Shown one piece after another: positions 26,466-34,957 of a stretch of DNA of 64,000 bases. The position numbers and the translations under genes were made by a program. Numbering within the stretch: position 1 is the stretch's first letter; each line of letters starts with the position of its first letter. Source of the DNA: an uncultured Oscillospiraceae bacterium (GTDB lineage Bacteria; Bacillota; Clostridia; Oscillospirales; Oscillospiraceae); the NCBI GenBank assembly GCA_910584045.1, contig CAJTYO010000008.1, positions 16,358 through 80,357 of the forward strand, written 5' to 3'. The notes below the pieces were generated by a model that was not told the DNA's origin, searched no databases, and worked only from the letters and a program-made list of their open reading frames with translations.

Positions 26466-27974
26466 ATGAACAAAACGCCTACAACTTTAATTATTATGGA
26501 CGGCTTCGGCCTGCGGGACGACTCCGACGGCAACGCGGTGGTCCACGCCAGAACGCCGGTGCTGGATAAGCTGTTCGCCGAGTGTGAGCACACCACTCTG
26601 TCCGCCTCCGGTCTGGACGTGGGTCTGCCCGACGGACAGATGGGCAACAGCGAGGTGGGTCACACCAACATTGGCGGCGGTCGGGTGGTGTACCAAGATC
26701 TGCCTCGGATCACCCGGTCCATCGAGGACGGCAGTTTCTTTGAAAATTCCGCCTACTGTGCCGCTATGAAGGCCTGTCTGGAAAACGGCAGCTCTCTGCA
26801 CCTCTACGGTCTGCTCAGCGATGGCGGGGTCCACTCCCACAACACCCATCTATGGGCTCTGCTGAAGATGGCCAAGCTGAAGGGGCTGACACGGGTGTAT
26901 ATCCACGCCTTTCTGGATGGCCGGGACGTCTCCCCCACCAGCGGCAGGGGCTTTGTGTCCGAGACGGTGGAAAAGTGTAAGGAGATCGGCGTGGGCAAGA
27001 TTGCCACCGTGATGGGACGCTACTACGCCATGGACCGCGATAAACGCTGGGAGCGGGTAGAGCAGGCCTATGACGCCATGGTCTACGGCCAGGGCGTACA
27101 GAACCCGGACCCGGTGGACGCTGTCGCCAAAAGCTATGCCAACAACGTGACTGACGAGTTTGTGGAACCCGTGGTCTGCGACAGCGAGGGTGTCATCAGC
27201 GACAACGACAGCATCATTTTCTTCAATTTCCGCCCCGACCGGGCGCGTGAGATCACCCGGGTGTTCGTTGACCCGGAGTTTGACGGATTCCAGCGTGAGA
27301 TTTTCCCCCTGACCTATGTGTGCACTACCGAGTACGACGCCACCATGCCCAACGTTCAGGTAGCCTTCCCCCGTATCCGGGTTGCCAACGGTCTGGGCGA
27401 ATATCTCAGCACCATGGGCATGACGCAGCTGCGCATTGCCGAAACGGAGAAGTACGCCCATGTCACCTTTTTCTTCAATGGCGGCGTAGAGGCCGTGTTC
27501 CCCGGCGAGGACCGGGTTCTGGTGGCCTCTCCCAAGGTGGCCACCTATGATCTGCAGCCAGAGATGAGCGCCGTTGAGGTGACCGACAGATGTGTGGAGC
27601 GCATTGAGTCCGGGAATTACGATGTTATCATCCTCAATTTCGCCAACTGCGATATGGTGGGCCATACCGGAGTGTATGAAGCTGCGGTGAAGGCCGTGGA
27701 GACAGTGGATACCTGCGTGGGCCGCGTAGTGGATGCCACCAGGGCCATGGGCGGCATCGCCATGATCACCGCCGACCATGGCAACGCCGAAGAGATGCGC
27801 AAGTCCGACGGTTCCCCCATGACCGCTCATACCACCAATCTGGTGCCCTTTATTCTTGTGGGCGCGGATGCAAAGCTTCATCCGGGCCGTCTGGCGGACA
27901 TCGCCCCCACCATTCTGGATATTATGGGTTTGGAGCGCCCGCCCGAAATGGATGGGAAGAGTTTAATCGATTGA
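26466..27974 (+). CDS. gpmI: 2,3-bisphosphoglycerate-independent phosphoglycerate mutase GpmI
   Basis: GpmI interconverts 3- and 2-phosphoglycerate using two manganese ions. The 502-residue product has the metal/nucleophile motif MGNSEVGHTNIGGGR with the catalytic Ser, FLDGRDVSPTSG, FNFRPDRAREITR and the late metal site TADHGNAEEM. A hairpin around GCGGTATCCGCC (26365-26389) lies in the gap after tpiA. A strong terminator follows. The window carries a second, unrelated-type mutase at 31473. Confidence 0.96.
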   Translation: MNKTPTTLIIMDGFGLRDDSDGNAVVHARTPVLDKLFAECEHTTLSASGLDVGLPDGQMGNSEVGHTNIGGGRVVYQDLPRITRSIEDGSFFENSAYCAAMKACLENGSSLHLYGLLSDGGVHSHNTHLWALLKMAKLKGLTRVYIHAFLDGRDVSPTSGRGFVSETVEKCKEIGVGKIATVMGRYYAMDRDKRWERVEQAYDAMVYGQGVQNPDPVDAVAKSYANNVTDEFVEPVVCDSEGVISDNDSIIFFNFRPDRAREITRVFVDPEFDGFQREIFPLTYVCTTEYDATMPNVQVAFPRIRVANGLGEYLSTMGMTQLRIAETEKYAHVTFFFNGGVEAVFPGEDRVLVASPKVATYDLQPEMSAVEVTDRCVERIESGNYDVIILNFANCDMVGHTGVYEAAVKAVETVDTCVGRVVDATRAMGGIAMITADHGNAEEMRKSDGSPMTAHTTNLVPFILVGADAKLHPGRLADIAPTILDIMGLERPPEMDGKSLID

Positions 27975-27989
27975 TAGAGCGCTAAGTAC

Positions 27990-28027
27990 GGCGTTCCCCT
28001 CTGAAAGGAGAGGGGAACGCCTCTTTT
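27990..28027 (+). terminator. Intrinsic terminator after gpmI
   Basis: A 13-bp stem, GGCGTTCCCCTCT (27990-28002) with AGAGGGGAACGCC (28009-28021), then TCTTTTT. Confidence 0.92.
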
Positions 28028-28155
28028 TGCGGCCGGACCGGCTGCCTCTGTATAGCGTTCTCTGGTCCATTGAAAGCTGTGTTCTCTCGCCTTTCGTGAA
28101 AATGCCGAAACGCTCACACGGCAACATTTTTAAACGGGGACCTCACTGGACACAC

Positions 28156-28184
28156 TTGCCAACAGGCGCAAGAAATGGTATAAT
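28156..28184 (+). promoter_or_regulatory. Sigma-A promoter of the solute-binding protein gene
   Basis: TTGCCA (28156-28161), a 17-base spacer, TATAAT (28179-28184), about 30 bases before the ATG. Confidence 0.75.
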
Positions 28185-28215
28185 CTCCTCCGGAATTTGA
28201 GGAGGAGGCACGACA

Positions 28216-29457
28216 ATGAACATGAAAAGGAATTGGACGCTTCTGGCCCTATGCGCGGTTCTCACCCTGACCGCCTGCAGCAGACAGACGCAAGGGGAAG
28301 AAAACATGGAGCCGGAGCCCACCTATGAAACGGTTGAGCTGACCGTATGGGGGGCGGAGGAGGACGAGGCCCTGTTAGAGGAGCTGTTCGCCTCCTTCCA
28401 GAACCGATATGCCGGTGAGGCCAGCATCCGCATTACCTATCACCCCCAGAGTGAATCCAACTGCAAAGACGCAATGCTCGCGGACCTGGAACAGGGGGCA
28501 GATGTGTTCGCCTTTGCTGACGACCAGCTGGCCGCCCTAGCCGCCGCCGGTGCGCTAGACCCTATTGAGGACTCGGATGCCATCCGAGATGCAAATCTGC
28601 CCACAGCGGTGGAGGCCGCTTCCGTGGCCGGCACACTGTACGCCTATCCCCTGACAGCAGACAACGGCTATTTTCTCTACTATAACAAGGCCTATTTCTC
28701 CGAGGAGGATGTTCAAAGCCTGGAGCGGATGCTGGCTGTCGCAGAGGAGCGGGAGCGGCTGGTATCTATGGACTGGTCCTCCGCTTGGTACGTATACGCC
28801 TTTTTCGGCAACACCGGACTGACGGTTGGACTACAGGAGGATGGTCTGACCAATTACTGTACATGGAACAGCACGGAAGGTCCCATCTGGGGCACAGACG
28901 TAGCCCGGTCCATGCTGAATGTGGCGGCCAGCCCCGCCTTTTCGAACCGACCGGACACAGAGTTCCTGCGCGGGGTGCGTGACGGCTCTGTCATCGCCGG
29001 GATCAGTGGCGTGTGGAACGCGGTGGCTGTTGAGGAGATTTGGGGCGCAAACACTGGAGCGGCCAAGCTCCCCTCCTTTACCTGCCGGGGACAACAGGTA
29101 CAAATGGCGTCCTTCTCCGGCTGTAAACTCATCGGCGTGAACGCCTACTCCAAACATCCGGTCTGGGCAACGCGGCTGGCGGAGTGGATCACCAGTGAGG
29201 AGAGTCAGACCCTCCGCTTCCAGCTGAGGGGACAGGGTCCGTCCAACATCCTCGCCGCTGAATCGCCAGAGGTGCAGGCTTCCCCGGCAATCCTTGCCCT
29301 TCTGGCCCAGTCGGAGTTCTCTCAGCTCCAGCGGGTCGGCGGCAAATTCTGGGAGCCGGTACAGGTCTTCTCTGCCAGTATGGCGGCAGGCAATCCCGGC
29401 GGAGTCCCCCTGCAGGAGCAGCTGGACCGGATGGTGGAGGGCGTTACCGCCCGATAG
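28216..29457 (+). CDS. Extracellular solute-binding lipoprotein, no ABC partner nearby
   Basis: The 413-residue product has a lipoprotein signal (MNMKRNWTLLALCAVLTLTAC; LTAC lipobox), then a type-1 sugar-binding fold (ELTVWGAEEDEALLEELFASF, DVFAFADDQLAALAAAGAL, LYAYPLTADNGYFLYYNK). It resembles the maltose/oligosaccharide ABC binding proteins. No permease or ATPase gene is next to it. Instead a chemoreceptor gene follows after 37 bases. Binding a sugar and passing the signal to that receptor is a plausible role. Confidence 0.88.
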   Translation: MNMKRNWTLLALCAVLTLTACSRQTQGEENMEPEPTYETVELTVWGAEEDEALLEELFASFQNRYAGEASIRITYHPQSESNCKDAMLADLEQGADVFAFADDQLAALAAAGALDPIEDSDAIRDANLPTAVEAASVAGTLYAYPLTADNGYFLYYNKAYFSEEDVQSLERMLAVAEERERLVSMDWSSAWYVYAFFGNTGLTVGLQEDGLTNYCTWNSTEGPIWGTDVARSMLNVAASPAFSNRPDTEFLRGVRDGSVIAGISGVWNAVAVEEIWGANTGAAKLPSFTCRGQQVQMASFSGCKLIGVNAYSKHPVWATRLAEWITSEESQTLRFQLRGQGPSNILAAESPEVQASPAILALLAQSEFSQLQRVGGKFWEPVQVFSASMAAGNPGGVPLQEQLDRMVEGVTAR

Positions 29458-29494
29458 AGATGGGGAACGCCCCAGAAAAAAATGGAGGGATTCG

Positions 29495-31081
29495 ATGAAA
29501 GGCAATCTTACGCTGCGGCAGCGGCTCATTCTACCCGTTATCCTGCTGGGACTGATATCCCTGCTGTCCAATATTTTGGCGGTCTCCGGCATCAACAGCG
29601 TCAATGCCAGCGCTGCAAAAATTGTGGACAACTACATGACCAGTGAGGCGCGGCTGGAGGAAATCCGCCGTTCAATTATGGATATCCACCGGCTGGCCCT
29701 GTCCCACATTGTGGCGGCGGACCACGCCACAATGATCCAGGTGGTAACCGAAATCAAGGCCGAAGAGGCTGCGCTGGAGGACAGACTTGCGGACTATGCG
29801 CCCTTTGTCTCCGAGGCGGACGGAGATACATACCGCACTCTGCTCTCGGACTACCAGTCCTTTAAACACGCCCTGGTCCGGCTGGTCTGCGCCAGTGCCG
29901 ACAGCAAAACCCAGGAGGCCTATGCTCTGGCAAACGGGGACGCAGCCAGCTGGAGCGAGTCCGCAGAGGCGTGCATCGACACGCTTTACGCCTCCGTCAG
30001 CGCCCAAGCCGGGGCGGCGCGAAACCACTTGAACGCCGTATATATCACCGCCCTGATTATCAGCACCGCCGCTCTCCTCGCAGGTATCGCCTTGGTAGCG
30101 GCCGCCTTCCGCATTATTCGAAAGTACGTCATCGCCCCTATTCAGGATACGCTGCACACCCTTCAAGACAGCTCGGAGCGCCTGGGCGGCGTAGTCGGCG
30201 AGGTTCGGCGGCGGGTGGAAACCTCCGGCGGCAGCGTTCGAGGCCTATCCGGTCTGATGGAACAGCTGTCCGCCGCCATTGAGGAGGTAGCTGGCAGCAC
30301 CGCCGCCATCACCTCCAGCGCCGCAGGCACCCGGGAGGACGCCGCCGCCATGGTGGAGGAGTGCGCTGCTATCACCGCATACTCCGCTGATATGCGCCGC
30401 CGCGCAGAGGAGCTGGAGCACTCCGCCGAGAGCTCACGGGACGCCATCCGTTCCCGGACGGAAGAAATTGTTGACTCCCTCAACGGCGCTATTGAGAAAA
30501 GCCGCAGTGTGGATCAGATCGGCGCTCTGACCAAAGATATTCTGGCCATCTCCTCCTCTACGGATCTTATCGCCATCAACGCCTCCATCGAGGCTTCCCG
30601 GGCAGGAACGGCCGGAAAAGGCTTTGCCGTTGTCGCACAAGAAATCCGGCGGCTGGCCGACTCCTGCGCCGAGACAGCGGGTCATATCCAGGAGGTCAGC
30701 GCAGTGGTCACCGGCGCGGTGCGCTATCTGTCCGACAGTGCCCAGGAACTGGTGGAGTACCTGGGACAGGCGGTGCTCACTCAATTTGAGCAGTCAGTAC
30801 AGTCCGGGCGGCAGTACCGGGAGGACGCCGCCTATGTCGCCCATGCTATGGACGACTTTAACAGCCGGACAGACCGGCTGCAAGCCGCCATGGCGGAGAT
30901 TGCCGGGTCTATCTCCAGCATTTCCGGCGCGATCGACGGCGCAGCCTCCGGCATCACCGGAGTGGCCGGCAATGCGCGCAGCCTGGCGGACGATATGGCC
31001 GGCATCACAGCCCGCATGGATACAAATCAGGAGATTGTGGGCGAGCTTCAGGGTCAAATGGACGTATTTGCCAACTTGTAA
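29495..31081 (+). CDS. Methyl-accepting chemotaxis protein
   Basis: The 528-residue product starts with a membrane segment (about residues 12-32). A four-helix-bundle type extracellular domain of about 150 residues follows, then a second segment (about 182-205), a HAMP-like stretch and a long cytoplasmic coiled coil. The signalling tip reads ILAISSSTDLIAINASIEAS followed by RAGTAGKGFAVVAQEIRRLA, diverged from the usual NILALNAAVEAARAG. ATG 29495 follows GGAGG; the longer frame from 29294 overlaps the previous gene. It is likely cotranscribed with the binding protein. Confidence 0.92.
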   Translation: MKGNLTLRQRLILPVILLGLISLLSNILAVSGINSVNASAAKIVDNYMTSEARLEEIRRSIMDIHRLALSHIVAADHATMIQVVTEIKAEEAALEDRLADYAPFVSEADGDTYRTLLSDYQSFKHALVRLVCASADSKTQEAYALANGDAASWSESAEACIDTLYASVSAQAGAARNHLNAVYITALIISTAALLAGIALVAAAFRIIRKYVIAPIQDTLHTLQDSSERLGGVVGEVRRRVETSGGSVRGLSGLMEQLSAAIEEVAGSTAAITSSAAGTREDAAAMVEECAAITAYSADMRRRAEELEHSAESSRDAIRSRTEEIVDSLNGAIEKSRSVDQIGALTKDILAISSSTDLIAINASIEASRAGTAGKGFAVVAQEIRRLADSCAETAGHIQEVSAVVTGAVRYLSDSAQELVEYLGQAVLTQFEQSVQSGRQYREDAAYVAHAMDDFNSRTDRLQAAMAEIAGSISSISGAIDGAASGITGVAGNARSLADDMAGITARMDTNQEIVGELQGQMDVFANL

Positions 31082-31090
31082 TGACATCAG

Positions 31091-31138
31091 TAAAATAGGA
31101 AGGTCTGTTTCTTACCGGCCTCCCTATTTTATCTTTTG
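31091..31138 (+). terminator. Intrinsic terminator after the chemoreceptor gene
   Basis: TAAAATAGGAAGGTC (31091-31105) pairs with GGCCTCCCTATTTTA (31117-31131) with one mismatch and one wobble, followed by TCTTTT. Confidence 0.8.
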
Positions 31139-31411
31139 TGCCGGAAATATCCACTTCCTCTGCCGCCAGGGTATATACGCCGAGCTTCGCTCTTCTGACC
31201 GGATTGAAAATATCCCCTTCTCGCCTCGGCTGCCAGTACGAACGATTCTCTCAGAATTGTCGAGACAAAACCAGGAAAATTCCTCAGATAACATAACTGC
31301 CACATCCTCTTTGCCTATTTCTTACATAAAAGTACAGTTTTTACAAAATACTTAAAAATAATTGATACTGTACAACCATGTACAGGGCGCAAAAAATACG
31401 CCAGTTTCTTA
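31139..31411. other. AT-rich intergenic region with an inverted repeat
   Basis: I see no gene. A perfect inverted repeat, CTGTAC-AACCAT-GTACAG (31368-31385), lies 26 bases upstream of the next -35 box and may be a regulator site. Confidence 0.5.
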
Positions 31412-31440
31412 TTGAAAGGGAAAGGAAAATAAGGTATAAT
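31412..31440 (+). promoter_or_regulatory. Sigma-A promoter of the ApgM-type mutase gene
   Basis: TTGAAA (31412-31417), a 17-base spacer, TATAAT (31435-31440), 32 bases before the proposed start codon. Confidence 0.82.
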
Positions 31441-31472
31441 AGACATAATCATCCATAAGGAGGAGCTGTTTT

Positions 31473-32708
31473 ACGAAATATCTGCTTATTATCGGGGACG
31501 GCATGGCCGACGACCCTGTCCCTCGACTGGGAAATAAAACGCCGCTGCAAGCCGCTGCAACACCCGCCATCGACCGCATGGCCGCAAACGGTCTGGTGGG
31601 AAGCGTAGTCAACTGCCCCCCTCCCCTGCCCGCGGGGAGCGAAACGGCCATTTTGTCCATCTTTGGCTGCGACCCCAGAAAGTATTTTACGGGCCGCTCC
31701 CCGATGGAGGCGGCCGCCGCCGGGATCAAAATGCAGAGGGGAGACGCAGCTTTCCGGTGCAACCTTGTCACGCTGGAGGACGGAGACGGTCCTATGGAGA
31801 AAAAACGCATTCTCTCCCACTCCGCCGGATCTATTGACGGCCCGTCCGCCATGGAAACTACGGCGGCCCTGCTGGCGGACAGCCGCTTTGCCGCGGCTCT
31901 AGCCGCGGCACGGATAGATATCCACCGCTTCCCAGTTTTCCGCCAGCTGGCCGTACAGCATGAAAGCGACATCTCGGATATTCGCTTCTCCCCGCCCCAC
32001 GACCACCTGGGCGAGGAGGCAGGCTTCTATCTTCCCGCCGGAAACCAGCGGGCGGAGGTCTTCGCCGGGCTGATGCGTCTGGCCCATGAGATTCTGGACC
32101 GCCATCCGGTGACGGAAAAGCGGCGCGCTACCGGGAAGCTGCCGGCCAACGGCATCTGGTTCTGGGCGGAGGGCACCGCGGCGGCGCTGCCCTCCTTCCG
32201 GGAGCAATACGGTCTGGACGGCGCGGTAATCAGCGCGGTACCCCTGTGCCAGGGCATCGGGGTGCTAAGGGGCCTGGAGCGCGTGGAGGTGGAGGGGGCC
32301 ACCGGGGAGCTGGACACCAACTTCGAAGGCAAGCTGGAGGCCGTGTGGACCAAGCTGCAGAAGTACGACTTCGTCTGCCTGCACCTGGAGGCCCCCGACG
32401 AGTGCACCCACAACGGCGACCTGCCCGGAAAGCTGCAGGCTATCGAGTGGCTGGACAGCCGTCTGGTGGAACCACTGCTGTCCCGTATGGAAACCGCCGG
32501 CATAGAACACCGCATCCTGCTCCTGAGCGACCATAAGACATTGACCGCCACCCGCGGCCATGGGGCGGACCCCGTCCCCTTCCTCCTCTATGACAGCCGG
32601 CAGAGCACGGGCCGCGGCGGCGTCTACGACGAGCCCGCTGGAGAAAAAGGTCCCTTCGTGGAGGACGGAAGCACCCTTCTATCCAGACTGTTCGACGATA
32701 CACTCTGA
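31473..32708 (+). CDS. apgM: ApgM-type 2,3-bisphosphoglycerate-independent phosphoglycerate mutase, apparent ACG start
   Basis: The product belongs to the archaeal-type mutase branch of the alkaline phosphatase superfamily. It has GDGMADDPVPRLGNKTPLQA at the start, PAGSETAILSIFGCDP with the nucleophile Ser, HLEAPDECTHNGDLPGK and LLLSDHKT. The family begins MKYLLIIGDGMAD. Here the matching frame begins ACG AAA TAT CTG CTT at 31473, with AAGGAGG 9 bases before the ACG. The first ATG (31503) would delete the strand and the metal-binding Asp of GDG. From ACG the length is 411 residues. Confidence 0.82.
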   Translation, partial: TKYLLIIGDGMADDPVPRLGNKTPLQAAATPAIDRMAANGLVGSVVNCPPPLPAGSETAILSIFGCDPRKYFTGRSPMEAAAAGIKMQRGDAAFRCNLVTLEDGDGPMEKKRILSHSAGSIDGPSAMETTAALLADSRFAAALAAARIDIHRFPVFRQLAVQHESDISDIRFSPPHDHLGEEAGFYLPAGNQRAEVFAGLMRLAHEILDRHPVTEKRRATGKLPANGIWFWAEGTAAALPSFREQYGLDGAVISAVPLCQGIGVLRGLERVEVEGATGELDTNFEGKLEAVWTKLQKYDFVCLHLEAPDECTHNGDLPGKLQAIEWLDSRLVEPLLSRMETAGIEHRILLLSDHKTLTATRGHGADPVPFLLYDSRQSTGRGGVYDEPAGEKGPFVEDGSTLLSRLFDDTL

Positions 32709-32734
32709 CCGCCCTCAAAAAGCAGAGCAAAACC

Positions 32735-32785
32735 TTGCGGCAAAACGTTCTTTTTGATACTTTTACTTTTAAGAAAAAGTATGCA
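32735..32785 (-). repeat. Dispersed intergenic hairpin repeat, copy 2
   Basis: On the minus strand it reads ACTTTTTCTTAAAAGTAAAA then GTATCAAAAAGAAC, matching the core of the copy at 10661. ATACTTTT and AAAAGTAT form its hairpin. It lies between the ApgM and DUF1015 genes. Confidence 0.6.
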
Positions 32786-32816
32786 CACCGAAAAATCTAA
32801 AAGGAGGAGAGGAAGA

Positions 32817-34100
32817 ATGACGAACCAATTTGAATCCCTGGGCCTGCGGCCCGCGAACATTCTGCTGCCCAAGACAGGCACGGATATGACCAAGTGGGCG
32901 GTGGTGGCCTGCGACCAGTTCACCAGTCAGCCGGAGTACTGGGCGGAGGTGGAGCGCATTGCCGGGGACGCGCCCAGCACCCTGCGCCTGATCCTGCCGG
33001 AGAGCCGGCTCAACGACGAGAACGTGGAGGCGCATATCTCAGACATCAACCGGTCCATGGAGGACTATCTCTACCAGGACATCTTCACCACCCTGCCTGC
33101 GTCCATCATCTATATCGAGCGGACCCAGTCCGATGGAACGGTCCGGCCGGGGCTGGTGGCGGCGGTGGACCTGGAGAAGTACGACTACACGCCCGGTTCC
33201 GGGTCCCTGATCCGGGCCACCGAGGGGACAGTGCTGGAGCGCATCCCGCCCCGGGTGCGTGTGCGGAAGGACGCGCCCATCGAACTGCCCCACGTGATGC
33301 TGCTGATCGACGACCCCAAGAAAATCTGCGTGGAGCCCATCACCGCCGAAAAGGACAGCATGGAGTCTCTCTATGATTTCGAGCTTATGATGGGCGGCGG
33401 CCATCTGCGGGGCTGGCGGCTCAGCGAGGCGCAGATCGAACAGCTGGCCGCAGCTCTGAGCCGTCTGAGCAGCGACGAGGCCATGGAGCACAAGTACGGT
33501 CTGGGCGGGGTGCCCCCCCTGCTATTCGCCGTTGGCGACGGCAATCACAGTCTAGCTACCGCCAAGACATGCTATGAGAACCTGAAAAAGGTCACCCCCG
33601 AGGAGCAGTGGGCGGCGCTGCCCGCCCGATACGCCTTGGTGGAGATCGAAAATCTCCACGACCCCGCTCTGCAGTTCGAGGCCATCCACCGCGTGGTGTT
33701 CGGCGTGAACCCTGAGGAGCTGATCGAGGCCTTCCTGGAATTCTACCCCAACGCCCATCGGGGACCGGGAGTGGGACACTCCATCGCCTATACCCACGCC
33801 GGCGGCACAGGCTGCCTCACCGTCCCCAACCCCAGGGTCCAACTGCCGGTGGGCACGCTGCAAAACTTCCTGGACGCCTATCTGAAGGAAAACGGAGGCG
33901 AGGTGGACTATATCCACGGCGAAGCCGTTACAGACGAGCTGGGAGCCAGACCGGGCAACATTGGCTTCAAGCTGCCCGCCATGGGGAAGGACCAGCTGTT
34001 CAAAACCGTCATCGCCGACGGCGTGCTGCCCCGAAAAACCTTCTCCATGGGCCATGCCGAGGATAAGCGCTACTACGTGGAGGGCCGGAAAATCCGATGA
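32817..34100 (+). CDS. DUF1015 family protein
   Basis: The 427-residue soluble product matches the DUF1015 family: an early KWAVVACDQFTSQPEYW, then LPESRLNDENVEAHI, DGTVRPGLVAAVDLEKYDYT, the central FAVGDGNHSLATAKTCYE and the late GRKIR end. Relatives are found beside serine/phosphoserine and phosphoglycerate genes, and here it follows a phosphoglycerate mutase, but the reaction is not known. GGAGAGGAAG precedes ATG 32817. The stop overlaps the next ATG. Confidence 0.88.
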   Translation: MTNQFESLGLRPANILLPKTGTDMTKWAVVACDQFTSQPEYWAEVERIAGDAPSTLRLILPESRLNDENVEAHISDINRSMEDYLYQDIFTTLPASIIYIERTQSDGTVRPGLVAAVDLEKYDYTPGSGSLIRATEGTVLERIPPRVRVRKDAPIELPHVMLLIDDPKKICVEPITAEKDSMESLYDFELMMGGGHLRGWRLSEAQIEQLAAALSRLSSDEAMEHKYGLGGVPPLLFAVGDGNHSLATAKTCYENLKKVTPEEQWAALPARYALVEIENLHDPALQFEAIHRVVFGVNPEELIEAFLEFYPNAHRGPGVGHSIAYTHAGGTGCLTVPNPRVQLPVGTLQNFLDAYLKENGGEVDYIHGEAVTDELGARPGNIGFKLPAMGKDQLFKTVIADGVLPRKTFSMGHAEDKRYYVEGRKIR

Positions 34101-34942
34101 GCTTCCCTCAAAATCTGCACACCCACACCGTTTTCAGCGACGGCAAAAACACTCCAGAGGAGATGGTTCGCGGGGCCATCCGGGCAGGATGCGCCTCCCT
34201 GGGCCTCTCCGATCACAGCCCTATGCCCCCCGCAGCCGATCCGGATGAATGGTCCATGCGGCCAGATCGGATATTGGCTTTCCGGGAAGAGGTTTTGCAT
34301 CTGCGGGAGGCATACGCCGGAAAACTGGAGCTCTTCCTGGGGTTGGAGCAGGACATCGACTCCTCCCCGCCCCAGGGGGAGTGGGACTATCTGATCGGCT
34401 CCGTTCACGGCATATGGGCCGATGGCCGCTACCTCGCGGCGGACGAGAGCGCGGATCGCTTTGACCGGTCGGTCCGGGAGCAATTCGGGGGGGACTACCT
34501 GGCCTTCGCACAGGCCTATTACCGCCGGATGGCGGCAGTGGCCCGGAAGACTGGATGCGACATCGTGGGCCACTTCGACCTGATTACCAAGAGCAACGAG
34601 GGCGGGCGCCGCTTCGACGAGGATGATCCCCGCTATCGCAGCGCCGCGCTGGAGGCGCTGGAGGCGTTGCTGGAGCGGGACTTGATCTTCGAGATCAATA
34701 CCGGCGCCATCTCTCGGGGCTATCGCACCACTCCCTACCCCGCCCCCTTCCTGCTGGACGCCATCCGGCAGAAGGGCGGACGAATCTGCATTACCAGCGA
34801 TTCCCATCAGTCGGACACCATCACCTGCGCCTTCTCCCAGGCGGCGGCGCTGGCGGAGAGCCACGGCTTCCGGGAGACATGGGTGCTGGCGAAGGACGGC
34901 TTCCGGCCGGTTGGACTGACGGAATATAAAAAATTAGGATAA
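34097..34942 (+). CDS. hisK: PHP-type histidinol-phosphatase
   Basis: The 281-residue product has the PHP metal motifs: NLHTHTVFSDGKNTPEEMV, LGLSDHSPMP, LELFLGLEQDID, DIVGHFDLI and ITSDSHQSD. It fits the histidinol-phosphate phosphatase of Gram-positive bacteria, which completes the histidine pathway begun at the left end of the window. It overlaps the DUF1015 gene by 4 bases. Other small-phosphate PHP esterases cannot be excluded. Confidence 0.88.
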   Translation: MSFPQNLHTHTVFSDGKNTPEEMVRGAIRAGCASLGLSDHSPMPPAADPDEWSMRPDRILAFREEVLHLREAYAGKLELFLGLEQDIDSSPPQGEWDYLIGSVHGIWADGRYLAADESADRFDRSVREQFGGDYLAFAQAYYRRMAAVARKTGCDIVGHFDLITKSNEGGRRFDEDDPRYRSAALEALEALLERDLIFEINTGAISRGYRTTPYPAPFLLDAIRQKGGRICITSDSHQSDTITCAFSQAAALAESHGFRETWVLAKDGFRPVGLTEYKKLG

Positions 34943-34957
34943 GGATGAAACTTTGCT

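Noticed and set aside
31503..32708. ATG 31503 as start of the ApgM-type mutase
   Set aside because: It has no ribosome site at a suitable distance and would delete the conserved first strand and metal-binding Asp, while AAGGAGG fits a start at 31473.
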